Positions 42,830-51,028 of a stretch of 64,000 nucleotides of DNA are shown in pieces. A model generated the notes under the pieces. That model did not search any database, was not told where the DNA came from, and was given only the letters and a program-made list of their open reading frames with translations. A program made the translations under genes and the position numbers. The DNA lies in NCBI RefSeq assembly GCF_000971975.1, contig NZ_LAQO01000027.1, forward strand, positions 1 to 64,000, read 5' to 3'. Origin of the DNA: Paenibacillus algorifonticola. GTDB taxonomy: Bacteria > Bacillota > Bacilli > Paenibacillales > Paenibacillaceae. Numbering within the stretch: the first letter of the stretch is position 1; the number at the start of each line of letters is the position of its first letter.

Positions 42830-43813
42830 ATGGCGACGACGGCAAGCACAGCGACAGCAAAACCAGCGGAGCAGCAGACGGAAGTAAGACGGGCACAAAA
42901 TCCCGTATTGAAAAGGCTGAAGCGTTACGCACCATTATTCATTATGATTATTCCCGGAGTCATCTATTTGTTCATCAACAACTACTTGCCGATGCTGGGG
43001 CTAATTATTGCATTCAAGGATGTCAACTTTGCCAAAGGCATTCTGGCCAGCGATTGGATCGGCTTTAAAAACTTTGAATACCTATTCAAAACCGAAGATG
43101 CTTGGATTATTACCCGCAACACGCTGCTCTACAACATATCTTTTATCATATTAAACCTGATTATAGCGGTGGGCATCGCCATCTTGCTCAATGAAGTAAA
43201 GAAAAAAGTGGCCGCCCGTTTTTATCAAAGTATCGTCCTTATTCCTTATTTGATCTCAATGGTTATCGTTGGTTATTTGGTGCTTGCCATGCTGAGTGGT
43301 GAAACCGGATTCATTAATAAGCAAATCCTTCCGCTATTCGGGATTGATCCAATCTCTTGGTATAGCGAGCCTAAATATTGGCCTGTCATTCTAGTCATCG
43401 TTAACGTTTGGAAAAATGTCGGCTACCTCTGCATTATCTATCTTGCAGCTATCATCGGCATTGATCCAGAATATTATGAAGCCGCTACCATCGATGGGGC
43501 AGGCAAATGGCGCCAAATTACGCAAATTACGATTCCTCTTATCGCGCCGGTTATTACAATCATGACGCTGCTGCAAATTGGACGTATTTTCTACTCGGAT
43601 TTTGGTTTATTCTATCAAGTACCGCTGAATACGGGCGAGCTGCTCTCGACGACGAACGTAGTAGATACGTATGTATATCGGGCACTCATCAATCTTGGCG
43701 ATATCGGGATGTCCTCCGCTGCCGGCTTGTACCAATCCGTTGTTGGCTTTGTGCTTGTGCTGCTGTCCAACTACATTGTAAGTAAACGAAACCGCGACAA
43801 TGCGCTGTTCTAG
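42830..43813 (+). CDS. Carbohydrate ABC transporter permease (LplB-like)
   Basis: 327 aa, ATG after AAGGGGGAACCGCG. An Ala/Thr-rich cytoplasmic N-terminus of about 25 residues is followed by six membrane helices beginning APLFIMIIPGVIYLFINNYL. PMLGLIIAFKDVNFAKGI is diagnostic of the LplB/YtcP-associated permease group common in Paenibacillus. The coupling motif is YYEAATIDGAGKWRQITQIT. It pairs with the product of the next gene (12 nt downstream). Such importers usually carry oligosaccharides or uronate derivatives, and they rely on a shared ATPase encoded elsewhere; none is in this operon. Confidence 0.92.
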   Translation: MATTASTATAKPAEQQTEVRRAQNPVLKRLKRYAPLFIMIIPGVIYLFINNYLPMLGLIIAFKDVNFAKGILASDWIGFKNFEYLFKTEDAWIITRNTLLYNISFIILNLIIAVGIAILLNEVKKKVAARFYQSIVLIPYLISMVIVGYLVLAMLSGETGFINKQILPLFGIDPISWYSEPKYWPVILVIVNVWKNVGYLCIIYLAAIIGIDPEYYEAATIDGAGKWRQITQITIPLIAPVITIMTLLQIGRIFYSDFGLFYQVPLNTGELLSTTNVVDTYVYRALINLGDIGMSSAAGLYQSVVGFVLVLLSNYIVSKRNRDNALF

Positions 43814-43825
43814 GAGGTTATAGTC

Positions 43826-44719
43826 ATGGTAAATACGAAGGATAAAATATTTCAAGCTGCGATTCATGTTTTCTTTATTGCTGTTGTGCTCATGTGCCTC
43901 ATGCCATTCGTGCTGCTGCTGACGACTTCCTTTACGAGTGAAGCGTCCATTGTCAAGGAAGGGTACTCCTTAGTTCCGAGCGAATGGAGCCTTGATGCTT
44001 ACAAGTTTTTGTGGAGTGATGCTGAAAATATTACCCGCTCCTATGGCATTACCATATTCGTGACATTAATCGGAACCTTCGTCGGATTGTCCATATCGGC
44101 GCTGCTCTCTTATCCGATGTCGCGCAGCGATATGCCAATGAAAAAGCAGCTCGCCTTTTACGTCTTTTTCACGATGCTGTTTAACGGTGGACTCGTTCCG
44201 ACCTATATCATTTACACCCAAGTATTTGATATGAAAAACTCCCTGCTGGCGCTTATTATTCCAGGCTTGCTGACGAATGGTTTCTTCGTTCTCATTATGC
44301 GGACGTTCTTCCAAAATTCGATTCCGCATGCGATTATTGAATCCGCTTCCATTGATGGTGCAGGCGAGTTTAAAATTTTCTTTAAGATGATTTTGCCGCT
44401 GTCGCTGCCGATTTTGGCAACGATTGGCCTCATGCAGACGATTGGCTACTGGAATGACTGGTTTAACGGGCTCATTTATATTACCGACAGCAAGCTGTTC
44501 AGTTTGCAAAACCTGCTGAACCGGATTTTGCTCAACGCCCAGTTTATCCAGAACAACGCCTCGACGCTTAATGCGGGGGAAGTAGCCAATGCGCAAATTC
44601 CGCTAGAAACGGTAAGGATGGCAATGGCGGTTATCGGCGTAGTGCCACTGCTGTGTGCGTACCCTTTTTTCCAAAAATATTTCGTCAAAGGGCTTGTCAT
44701 TGGTGCCGTTAAAGGTTGA
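43826..44719 (+). CDS. Carbohydrate ABC transporter permease (LplC/YtcP-like)
   Basis: 297 aa, ATG after TAGGAGGTTATAGTC. Six membrane helices. Characteristic stretches are LMCLMPFVLLLTTSFTSEAS, SALLSYPMSRSDMPMKKQLA, the coupling motif IIESASIDGAGEFKIFFKMI, and the C-terminal PFFQKYFVKGLVIGAVKG, which is nearly invariant in this group. It forms the channel with the preceding permease and works with the binding protein encoded next. Confidence 0.92.
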   Translation: MVNTKDKIFQAAIHVFFIAVVLMCLMPFVLLLTTSFTSEASIVKEGYSLVPSEWSLDAYKFLWSDAENITRSYGITIFVTLIGTFVGLSISALLSYPMSRSDMPMKKQLAFYVFFTMLFNGGLVPTYIIYTQVFDMKNSLLALIIPGLLTNGFFVLIMRTFFQNSIPHAIIESASIDGAGEFKIFFKMILPLSLPILATIGLMQTIGYWNDWFNGLIYITDSKLFSLQNLLNRILLNAQFIQNNASTLNAGEVANAQIPLETVRMAMAVIGVVPLLCAYPFFQKYFVKGLVIGAVKG

Positions 44720-44795
44720 TGAGGTCAAACGTCTGGCTACACACGGCTATCAGCCGGTTAGCATACAAGCTTGAACATACAGGGAGGTTGCAGAG

Positions 44796-46331
44796 ATGAG
44801 AAAACGGACAAATGGAATAGTGGCGATGCTGCTGACGGTTATGCTGGTGCTTGCGGCATGTGGTGGCAACAGCGGCGGTTCAGCATCTAATGCCGGAGCA
44901 ACGAACGCTGCAGGTGGAGAAACAGGCGGAGCGTCTGAATTGAAGCCTTATGAAATGACGGTGGCATTCTTAAGCATCGGCAATACGAAGGATTTGGCTG
45001 AGGTTCAAGCTGAGGTCAATAAAATTACACAAGCCAAAATCAATGCAACCGTTAAATTCCTGCCAATCGATATCGGGGCATGGCAGCAGCAGATGAACCT
45101 GATGCTTGCAGGCAATGAGCCGCTGGACATACTCGTAACCGGCACAGGGCTTAACTTTGGCACACAGGCTGCTAAGGGCCAGCTGGTAGAGATGGATGAC
45201 CTCCTGGCGAAATACGGACAAGATATTCAAAAGGTTGTTGGCGAAGATGTGATTAAAGCCGGCTCCTCGAATGGCAAAATTTACGCTCTTCCAAGCGTAC
45301 GTGACTGGGCAGCAGATTATGGCCTCGTTATGCGCCAAGACATCGTAGATAAACACAAAATTGATGTCAATGCGATTAAGACGCTGGATGATTTGACGGC
45401 TGTTTTCCAAACAATTAAAGATAATGAGCCGGGTATGGCAGCCGTTCTGCCAGAAGGTCCAAGCTTCTCGGTTATCCAATCCATGGTGGGCAGCGTCATC
45501 GATCCGCTTGGCGACGAGAATGGTGTACTGGTCGGCTTTGATGGCGAGCTGAAGGTAGTAAACTGGTATGAAACGCCTGAATATGCGAGCTTGGTGAAAA
45601 AAGCAAGAGAGTGGTACAATGCGGGCTTTATTCCTAAAGATGTTTCCACGAATCAAACGACTTCCGAGCAATTGATCAAGGCTAACAAGGCGTTTGCCTT
45701 CATGGCGCATATGAAGCCTGGCTATGAAAGCAAGGAGTCGCTGCTTACAGGTACGCCGCTCGTTGCAGCACGTATTTCCCCAGCGATTTCGACGACTTCT
45801 TCGATCGCTAACATTATGTTTGGCATTGCAAGAAACTCCGAGGACCCTGAGCGCGCTATGATGTTCCTGAACCTGCTTTACTCAGACGCTGACCTCGTTA
45901 ATCTGATCGACTACGGCATTAAAGGCAAGCACTATGAAGTGAAAGATGGCAATATTATCGGCTTCCCGGCTGGCGTAGATTCCTCCAGCTCGACTTACAA
46001 CCCGACACATGGCTGGATGTGGGGCAATCAATTGCTTTCCCATATTTGGGAAGGGGACAACGCGGATCTGTGGACGAAGCTTGATGAGTTCAACAAATCG
46101 GCGGTTAAATCGAAAGCGCTTGGCTTCAGCTTTACAGCGGACCCCGTCAAAACAGAAGTGGCGGCTGTGCAGAACGTGAAGGAGCAATTCAAGATTGGTT
46201 TGGAAAATGGTACGCTTGACCCGGATAAATATTTGCCGGAATATATTGCGAAGCTGAAATCGGCTGGCATGGATAAAATCGTTGCCGAAAAACAAAAGCA
46301 GCTTGATGAGTGGGCTGCAGCCAATAAATAA
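44796..46331 (+). CDS. Carbohydrate ABC transporter binding lipoprotein (LplA-like, SBP family 1)
   Basis: 511 aa, ATG after GGGAGGTTGCAGAG. The lipoprotein signal ends in the lipobox VLAAC near residue 22, followed by a Gly/Ser/Asn/Ala linker to about residue 48. The mature part begins YEMTVAFLSIGNTKDLAEVQ and continues with FLPIDIGAWQQQMNLMLAGN. Near the C-terminus is ARNSEDPERAMMFLNLLYSD, typical of large (about 500-aa) Paenibacillus binding proteins. It delivers a carbohydrate to the two permeases above. Co-encoded isomerase and dehydrogenase genes downstream suggest that the imported sugar is a modified hexose or inositol-like compound; this is inference. Confidence 0.92.
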   Translation: MRKRTNGIVAMLLTVMLVLAACGGNSGGSASNAGATNAAGGETGGASELKPYEMTVAFLSIGNTKDLAEVQAEVNKITQAKINATVKFLPIDIGAWQQQMNLMLAGNEPLDILVTGTGLNFGTQAAKGQLVEMDDLLAKYGQDIQKVVGEDVIKAGSSNGKIYALPSVRDWAADYGLVMRQDIVDKHKIDVNAIKTLDDLTAVFQTIKDNEPGMAAVLPEGPSFSVIQSMVGSVIDPLGDENGVLVGFDGELKVVNWYETPEYASLVKKAREWYNAGFIPKDVSTNQTTSEQLIKANKAFAFMAHMKPGYESKESLLTGTPLVAARISPAISTTSSIANIMFGIARNSEDPERAMMFLNLLYSDADLVNLIDYGIKGKHYEVKDGNIIGFPAGVDSSSSTYNPTHGWMWGNQLLSHIWEGDNADLWTKLDEFNKSAVKSKALGFSFTADPVKTEVAAVQNVKEQFKIGLENGTLDPDKYLPEYIAKLKSAGMDKIVAEKQKQLDEWAAANK

Positions 46332-46355
46332 TATTCGAAGGAGTGATGGTCTGGC

Positions 46356-47225
46356 ATGAGCATTCAAGCAGGCATTAACATTTATTCCGTCCATGAGCAG
46401 CTAGCTCAAGATTATTACGGCACTTTGCGCCAGCTTGCGGAAGCAGGCTATACCCATCTGGAAATGCTAGGCTTCAATATGGTGAAAATGTCGCGGTTCA
46501 GCGATGAATTTCCGGCCAAGGAGGTTGCCGCCGAGCTGGCGGCTTCCGGCCTAAAGGCCATCGCAGCCCATGAAGGACCGATGCCGGGCGAAGATTTGCT
46601 GGCCCACCGCTGGGATGAGCTGATGGATTATTACGAGCAGCTCGGCTGTACGTCGCTTGTGCTCCCATCCGTATGGATGGATGACAAGGGCAGCACGCTG
46701 CGTCTCGCCGAGCAGCTGGACCAGCTTGGCAGTAAGCTTTCGCAGCGCGGCTTCCAGCTGTACCTTCATAATCATGCCCATGAATTCAAGTCGGACGGCG
46801 ATACAACATTGTTTGATATCCTTGCTGCCCATACCGATCCCAAGCATTTGAAATTTGAGCTGGATCTTGTGTGGGTGATGCGGGCTGGGGTTGATCCGAT
46901 TGCGGTAATGGAGCGTGTAGGCGACCGCTGCGATATGATTCATCAGAAGGATTACAGCAAGCAGCTGTCCGGTCCGCTTAATTTATTCGAATCGATACGT
47001 GCGAACGGCGACGAAGGGCTTGGGCTGATGGATGTATACCGCAAATATATTGTGCCTTCGGACTTTGTTGATCTCGGTACAGGCGCCTTCGATTTTGCTC
47101 ATGTGTATGGGAAGATCAAGGAACTCGGCCATGTGAAATATGCGTTGGTTGAAAATGAAGGCAAATCTGCGGATAAGCTCGCCAGCGTCCGCAACGATCT
47201 AGAATATTTGCGTACATTCATTTAA
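46356..47225 (+). CDS. Sugar-phosphate isomerase/epimerase family protein (TIM barrel)
   Basis: 289 aa, ATG at 46356 after GAAGGAGTGATGG. This is an AP-endonuclease-2-like TIM barrel, the fold of xylose-isomerase-type sugar epimerases (IolE, IolI, YcjR). Expected metal ligands are visible: Glu and His in YLHNHAHEF, Asp and Trp in FELDLVWVMRAGVDP, and HQKDYS. The C-terminal KYALVENEGK supplies a further acidic residue. The 24-nt gap from the binding-protein gene puts it in the transport operon, and it is followed, across two repeat units, by a Gfo/Idh/MocA dehydrogenase. Isomerase plus oxidoreductase pairs of this kind interconvert keto- and hydroxy-sugars. The stop codon overlaps the first bases of the repeat. 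Confidence 0.85.
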   Translation: MSIQAGINIYSVHEQLAQDYYGTLRQLAEAGYTHLEMLGFNMVKMSRFSDEFPAKEVAAELAASGLKAIAAHEGPMPGEDLLAHRWDELMDYYEQLGCTSLVLPSVWMDDKGSTLRLAEQLDQLGSKLSQRGFQLYLHNHAHEFKSDGDTTLFDILAAHTDPKHLKFELDLVWVMRAGVDPIAVMERVGDRCDMIHQKDYSKQLSGPLNLFESIRANGDEGLGLMDVYRKYIVPSDFVDLGTGAFDFAHVYGKIKELGHVKYALVENEGKSADKLASVRNDLEYLRTFI

Positions 47226-47423
47226 AATATAAGAATTTATATGCTCACATCTATAACTATGCTTATATTTCATCGCGAAACGGTTGCTTTGCCGCCAAGG
47301 GACGGCGACAGCCGTTTACGCTTGAAATATAAGAATCTATAAGCTTCACATTATAAATAGACTTATATTTCTCGGACTGAAACGCGCCGCGCCGCCAAAA
47401 GACGGCGACAGCCGTTTCACCTT
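47224..47423 (+). repeat. Two tandem 100-nt units of the two-hairpin repeat (A then B)
   Basis: Units lie at 47224-47323 and 47324-47423. The AT-rich stems read AAATATAAG/CTTATATTT instead of AAATATAG/CTATATTT, and unit 2 adds TCTAT/ATAGA, so pairing is kept by compensatory change. Unit 1 has a type-A second hairpin (AAACGG/CCGTTT around GCCGCCAAGGGACGGC), unit 2 type B. The array begins inside the isomerase stop codon and ends with CACCTT directly against AGGAGG, the ribosome-binding site of the dehydrogenase gene. Confidence 0.93.
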
Positions 47424-47438
47424 AGGAGGCTGCAAACG

Positions 47439-48530
47439 ATGGGGAAATTGAAAGCAGGCATTATAGGCTGTGGAGGCATCGCCTTTCAGAAGCATATGCC
47501 GTCACTTAAAAATAATAGCGATTTGGTCGAGATGGTTGCGTTCTGCGATATCATCCCGGAGCAGGCAGAGAAAGCGGCGCAGCAGTTCGGTACAGAGGAT
47601 GCCAAAACGTATACCGATTATAAGCTGATGCTTGAAGATAGCTCAATTGACATCATCCATGTGCTGACGCCAAACCTGCAGCATTCATTTATTACGGTAG
47701 ATGCGCTGGAGGCGGGCAAGCATGTGATGTGCGAGAAGCCGATGGCGATTAACTCGGCAGAAGCGCGTAAAATGCTGGATGCCGCGGAGCGAACGGGCAA
47801 AAAGCTGACGATCGGCTACCAAAACCGCTGGAATGACGATTCGCAGACGCTGCATCAAGCTTGCCGGGAAGGCGCGCTGGGCGAAGTATATATGGCGAAA
47901 GCCCATGCAATCCGCAGGCGGGCGCTTCCAACATGGGGCGTATTTGCCGACAAGGAGCAGCAAGGCGGCGGCTGCCTGATCGATATTGGCACGCATGCGC
48001 TTGATTTGGCGTTATGGTTTATGGACAATTACAAACCAAAGTCCGTTAGCGGCTCGGTGTTCTACAAGCTGCGGGATAAGCCGGAGGGCAATATGTTCGG
48101 TCCGTGGAAGCCAGAGGAGCTGGAAGTCGAGGATTCCGCATTCGGCCTCATTAAGATGGAAAATGGCGCAACGATTTTCCTTGAGAGCTCCTGGGCATTG
48201 AATACGACGGATGTGAAGGAAGCGAAGGCATCGCTTTATGGCACGAACGGCGGCGCAGAGATGAAGCAGGGCGCGGATTACGCCGGTGAGCTGATCTTCA
48301 ACAACGTCCAGTTCGGCAAGCTGATGGAAACGAAGGCAGCTGCAGGTCCCGGCATCGCGTATTTCGGCCCCGGCTCGAATGATCCGGGAACGAAGGAAGC
48401 AAGGCAATGGCTGGAGGCGGTTATCCATGATACGGAGCCGCTCGTTAAGCCGGAGCAGGCTTTCGTGGTGACGCAAATTTTGGAAGCGATCTACGAATCG
48501 GCAGCAACTGGCAAGGAGATTTATTTGTAA
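47439..48530 (+). CDS. Gfo/Idh/MocA-family NAD(P)-dependent oxidoreductase
   Basis: 363 aa, ATG at 47439 after TTAGGAGGCTGCAAACG. The Rossmann motif is KAGIIGCGGIAFQKHMP. The family signature EKP lies in KHVMCEKPMAINSAEARKML. The C-terminal domain contains GGGCLIDIGTHALDLALWFM, with the catalytic-type D-x-x-x-H. Members oxidise or reduce sugars, inositols and sugar acids in the cytoplasm with NAD(P). It is the last gene of the LplABC-type operon, and the SD sequence sits immediately after a repeat unit that could fold next to it. A clear terminator follows. Confidence 0.92.
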   Translation: MGKLKAGIIGCGGIAFQKHMPSLKNNSDLVEMVAFCDIIPEQAEKAAQQFGTEDAKTYTDYKLMLEDSSIDIIHVLTPNLQHSFITVDALEAGKHVMCEKPMAINSAEARKMLDAAERTGKKLTIGYQNRWNDDSQTLHQACREGALGEVYMAKAHAIRRRALPTWGVFADKEQQGGGCLIDIGTHALDLALWFMDNYKPKSVSGSVFYKLRDKPEGNMFGPWKPEELEVEDSAFGLIKMENGATIFLESSWALNTTDVKEAKASLYGTNGGAEMKQGADYAGELIFNNVQFGKLMETKAAAGPGIAYFGPGSNDPGTKEARQWLEAVIHDTEPLVKPEQAFVVTQILEAIYESAATGKEIYL

Positions 48531-48543
48531 AAGCATGCATTGA

Positions 48544-48587
48544 AGCTCGCAGCGATATTCGGCCCAGCCGAAGCTGCGGGCTTTTTT
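48544..48587 (+). terminator. Intrinsic terminator
   Basis: AGCTCGCAGC and GCTGCGGGCTT form the outer stem, TTCGGC/GCCGAA the inner one, followed by TTTTTT. It ends the LplABC-type operon. Confidence 0.85.
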
Positions 48588-48708
48588 GCATATTAATCGA
48601 ACCTATCGTTATTTTCATTGTAAATGAGAAGTTTTATCAATTATAATAAAGAAACTAGAGGATAGCTCGAGCGGCTCGGTTAAGGCAGGGAGTGGGGACG
48701 ATGAGGAA

Positions 48709-50685
48709 ATGAAGCTGGACGAGCATATAAAGTTATGGAATCAGGCGGCGATTAAAATATGGGATATTCGCCATGTCGTCATGCAGCCAGGCGAGCTGCT
48801 GGAGGATTATATGCTGCCTTCAAGCGGCTTCATTTACAGTGTGCGCGGCGCAGGGCATTTAAAGCTGGACGGCAGGGAGCATGAGGCTCAGCGGTTTCAT
48901 GTGCTGCATGGCGGCAAGGGCATGCGGCTGGATGTGTGGGCGGAGGAAGAGTTTGAATATTATTTGCTCTTGTACCGGGCGGTGTATGCTTTGCCGGGCA
49001 ATAAAGAGCTGGCGAGGTTAATGGAACGGCATCAGCCATTTGCGCTGCAATATGGTTTTCTGCCAGAGGAGCCGCTGCCATTGCTTCGTCCGCTGGAGCT
49101 GATTCGCAAAGCGTGGCAAAACGCAGATGATCTGGATCGTATCCAGATCAAGGGGTTATTTTATCAATTTATCCATGAGCTGCTTCGGCAAATGAAGACG
49201 CAGGGCATTAAAGTAAGCAAGCCGGACCTCGTTACGCAGGCCATCCGCTATATGGAGGAGCATTTTCAGGAGGGCATTACGCTGGAGACGCTTGGAGAAA
49301 AGCTGAATTACAGCCCCCGGCACCTGTCGATGCGCTTTAAAGAGCATACGGGAGCAAGTCCGATTCATTATTTGATTCAAATTCGGGTGAAGCGTGCCGC
49401 CGAGCTGCTGATCGGCACGGATGCGGCACTGAACGAAATCGCACTTGAGGTCGGCTATGCGGATGTCTATTATTTCAGTCGAATTTTCAAAAAGCATACC
49501 GGATTATCGCCTGTTCGTTTTCAGGAGCGGGAACGCAAGAAGCGGCTGTCAGAAGATCGTCCATTCATCTTATCTGAAATATCCATTGGAACGGGCACAT
49601 TGCGGCGTTATATTGGTAATTATGATAATCATTATCAATATAAACGTGGAGGGTCTGTTCGAATGAAAAGAAATACAACATCTGGTCTCGCTATTAGCTT
49701 GTTGCTCACGTTAACGCTATTGCTAGGTGCCTGCTCATCAGGCGCTGCGAATACGAGCTCGAATGCCGGAGCTTCTGCTTCGCCGAGCAATACGACGGAA
49801 TCAGCGTCACCCGCTCAAAATGACGGCGGCCAAGCGTCGCCTGCGGAAGCAGCAACTCGTATTATCAGCACAGAGAAAGGCGATGTGGAAGTGCCTGCCG
49901 AGCCGAAGCGCGTCGTCGCGCTTTATATGCTGGGCGATGTGGTAGCGATGGGTGTGAAGCCGGTCGGTATTTCCGATGTGTATGAGGGAGCGGCGTTTGA
50001 GCAGGAGCTTGCGGGCATTGAAACGCTGGGCGAGTGGTTCGAGCCGAATCAGGAGGCGGTACTCGCGCTTGATCCAGACTTGATCATTGCTCCTTCTGAG
50101 GATACGTATAACAAGCTGCATGAAATTGCGCCGACGGTTTACATTCCGTTTGACAAAATGACTACGGAAGAACGTATGAATATGCTGGGCAAAGTGTTCG
50201 GCAAGGAGCAGGAAGTAAAAACGTTGATGGAAAACTTCAACAAGAAAGTGGAAGAGAGCAAGGAGAAGCTGAAAGCAGCAGGCGTTTATGACAAGACGGT
50301 TTCCATTATTGAAGGCGGCAAAAAGCAAATGTCGGTCATCTCCAGCAAGCAGTATGGCCGCGGCTCGCAAATTATTTATGAGTACCTAGGGATGAAAGCT
50401 CCAAAGGTTATTCAAGATAAAATCGATGTCGCAACAGTTGGCAATGGCGAAAACGTATCACTGGAGGTGCTGCCGGAATACACGGGCGATTATATTTTCC
50501 GCTCTTCATGGATGGGTATGGATGATTTATCCGACAACTCAATCTGGAACAGCATCCCGGCTATTAAAGAAGGCCGCTTGATCGAAATCGAATTTGGACT
50601 TGCCTATTACAGCGATATTTATTCGCTGGACAAGCAGCTTGATTTTATCGTGGAGAAGCTACTTGAGAAAGCGCCGAAGGCATAG
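48709..50685 (+). CDS. AraC-family regulator whose frame continues without stop into a siderophore-binding lipoprotein
   Basis: The open frame is 658 codons long. Residues 1-170 resemble an AraC-type cupin-like sensing domain. Residues about 175-280 carry two helix-turn-helices (ITLETLGEKLNYSPRHLSMR and LNEIALEVGYADVYYFSRIF, then KKHTGLSPVRFQ). After about residue 285 comes a stretch (ILSEISIGTGTLRRYIGNYD) that looks like translated non-coding DNA, because its DNA holds a perfect Fur box and a ribosome-binding site. Residue 319 is the ATG of a complete lipoprotein gene. B. subtilis Btr (YbbB) is a real AraC/binding-protein fusion that senses bacillibactin in the cytosol, but it lacks an internal signal peptide. 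The AraC gene may simply have lost its stop codon. The start lies after GATGAGGAA. Confidence 0.75.
   Translation: MKLDEHIKLWNQAAIKIWDIRHVVMQPGELLEDYMLPSSGFIYSVRGAGHLKLDGREHEAQRFHVLHGGKGMRLDVWAEEEFEYYLLLYRAVYALPGNKELARLMERHQPFALQYGFLPEEPLPLLRPLELIRKAWQNADDLDRIQIKGLFYQFIHELLRQMKTQGIKVSKPDLVTQAIRYMEEHFQEGITLETLGEKLNYSPRHLSMRFKEHTGASPIHYLIQIRVKRAAELLIGTDAALNEIALEVGYADVYYFSRIFKKHTGLSPVRFQERERKKRLSEDRPFILSEISIGTGTLRRYIGNYDNHYQYKRGGSVRMKRNTTSGLAISLLLTLTLLLGACSSGAANTSSNAGASASPSNTTESASPAQNDGGQASPAEAATRIISTEKGDVEVPAEPKRVVALYMLGDVVAMGVKPVGISDVYEGAAFEQELAGIETLGEWFEPNQEAVLALDPDLIIAPSEDTYNKLHEIAPTVYIPFDKMTTEERMNMLGKVFGKEQEVKTLMENFNKKVEESKEKLKAAGVYDKTVSIIEGGKKQMSVISSKQYGRGSQIIYEYLGMKAPKVIQDKIDVATVGNGENVSLEVLPEYTGDYIFRSSWMGMDDLSDNSIWNSIPAIKEGRLIEIEFGLAYYSDIYSLDKQLDFIVEKLLEKAPKA
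49600..49637 (+). promoter_or_regulatory. Perfect Fur box with candidate promoter, inside the AraC reading frame
   Basis: TGATAATCATTATCA at 49623-49637 matches the 7-1-7 Fur consensus TGATAATNATTATCA exactly. A candidate promoter TTGCGG (49600-49605), 17 nt, TGATAA (49623-49628) would be covered by bound Fur. It is 25 nt before the lipoprotein ATG. Confidence 0.85.
49663..50685 (+). CDS. Iron-siderophore ABC transporter binding lipoprotein (FeuA/FepB type), internal start
   Basis: 340 aa from the ATG at 49663, which has GTGGAGGG 9 nt upstream. The signal peptide (MKRNTTSGLAISLLLTLTLL) ends in the lipobox LLGAC, followed by a Ser/Ala/Asn linker. The mature domain is a class-III (helical-backbone) binding protein: VPAEPKRVVALYMLGDVVAM, LGEWFEPNQEAVLALDPDLI, QYGRGSQIIYEYLGMKAPKV and the C-terminal AIKEGRLIEIEFGLAYYSDI. 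Such proteins capture ferric siderophores at the outer membrane face for import. The perfect Fur box just upstream predicts repression in iron-replete cells. No permease or ATPase gene is adjacent, so it must use transporters encoded elsewhere. The same frame is open upstream into the AraC gene. Confidence 0.9.
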   Translation: MKRNTTSGLAISLLLTLTLLLGACSSGAANTSSNAGASASPSNTTESASPAQNDGGQASPAEAATRIISTEKGDVEVPAEPKRVVALYMLGDVVAMGVKPVGISDVYEGAAFEQELAGIETLGEWFEPNQEAVLALDPDLIIAPSEDTYNKLHEIAPTVYIPFDKMTTEERMNMLGKVFGKEQEVKTLMENFNKKVEESKEKLKAAGVYDKTVSIIEGGKKQMSVISSKQYGRGSQIIYEYLGMKAPKVIQDKIDVATVGNGENVSLEVLPEYTGDYIFRSSWMGMDDLSDNSIWNSIPAIKEGRLIEIEFGLAYYSDIYSLDKQLDFIVEKLLEKAPKA

Positions 50686-50740
50686 CAGCTGCTTTTGCCA
50701 AAGCTAACCAGCTGTTGGATAATAGCTGGCCTCTTGATTA

Positions 50741-50796
50741 AGAGAACGCTCGTTTACATGCGCGAATAGCGGATGTGGACTGGCGTTCTCTTTTTT
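50741..50796 (+). terminator. Intrinsic terminator
   Basis: AGAGAACGC (50741-50749) pairs with GCGTTCTCT (50783-50791), followed by TTTTT. A smaller stem, CCAGCT/AGCTGG, lies at 50709-50729. Confidence 0.8.
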
Positions 50797-50973
50797 ATTT
50801 ATATAGAAGGAGTCTATTAATTGTACAGTCATAACCAGCGAATAGTGCAGTGTGAACAAATGAAACCTGGGTGAACAATTTGCGGGATCAGCAGCGGTTC
50901 AGCCTGCTCCAAATTGTTCAATTGATCGATAGCCAGTGGTTGGTTACAATCCATTGTGACGCTCCAGTATTTT

Positions 50974-50988
50974 TTGTAAACGCATACA
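50974..50988 (+). promoter_or_regulatory. Perfect cre (CcpA) match upstream of the GH43 surface enzyme
   Basis: TTGTAAACGCATACA fits WTGNAANCGNWNNCW at all fixed positions and lies 41 nt before the TTG start at 51029. CcpA-mediated repression by preferred sugars is the expected effect. The rest of the 50800-51028 stretch shows no gene. Confidence 0.65.
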
Positions 50989-51028
50989 TGGTTGGGGTGA
51001 TCTATATACAGAGAGGGGATTCATCGTA

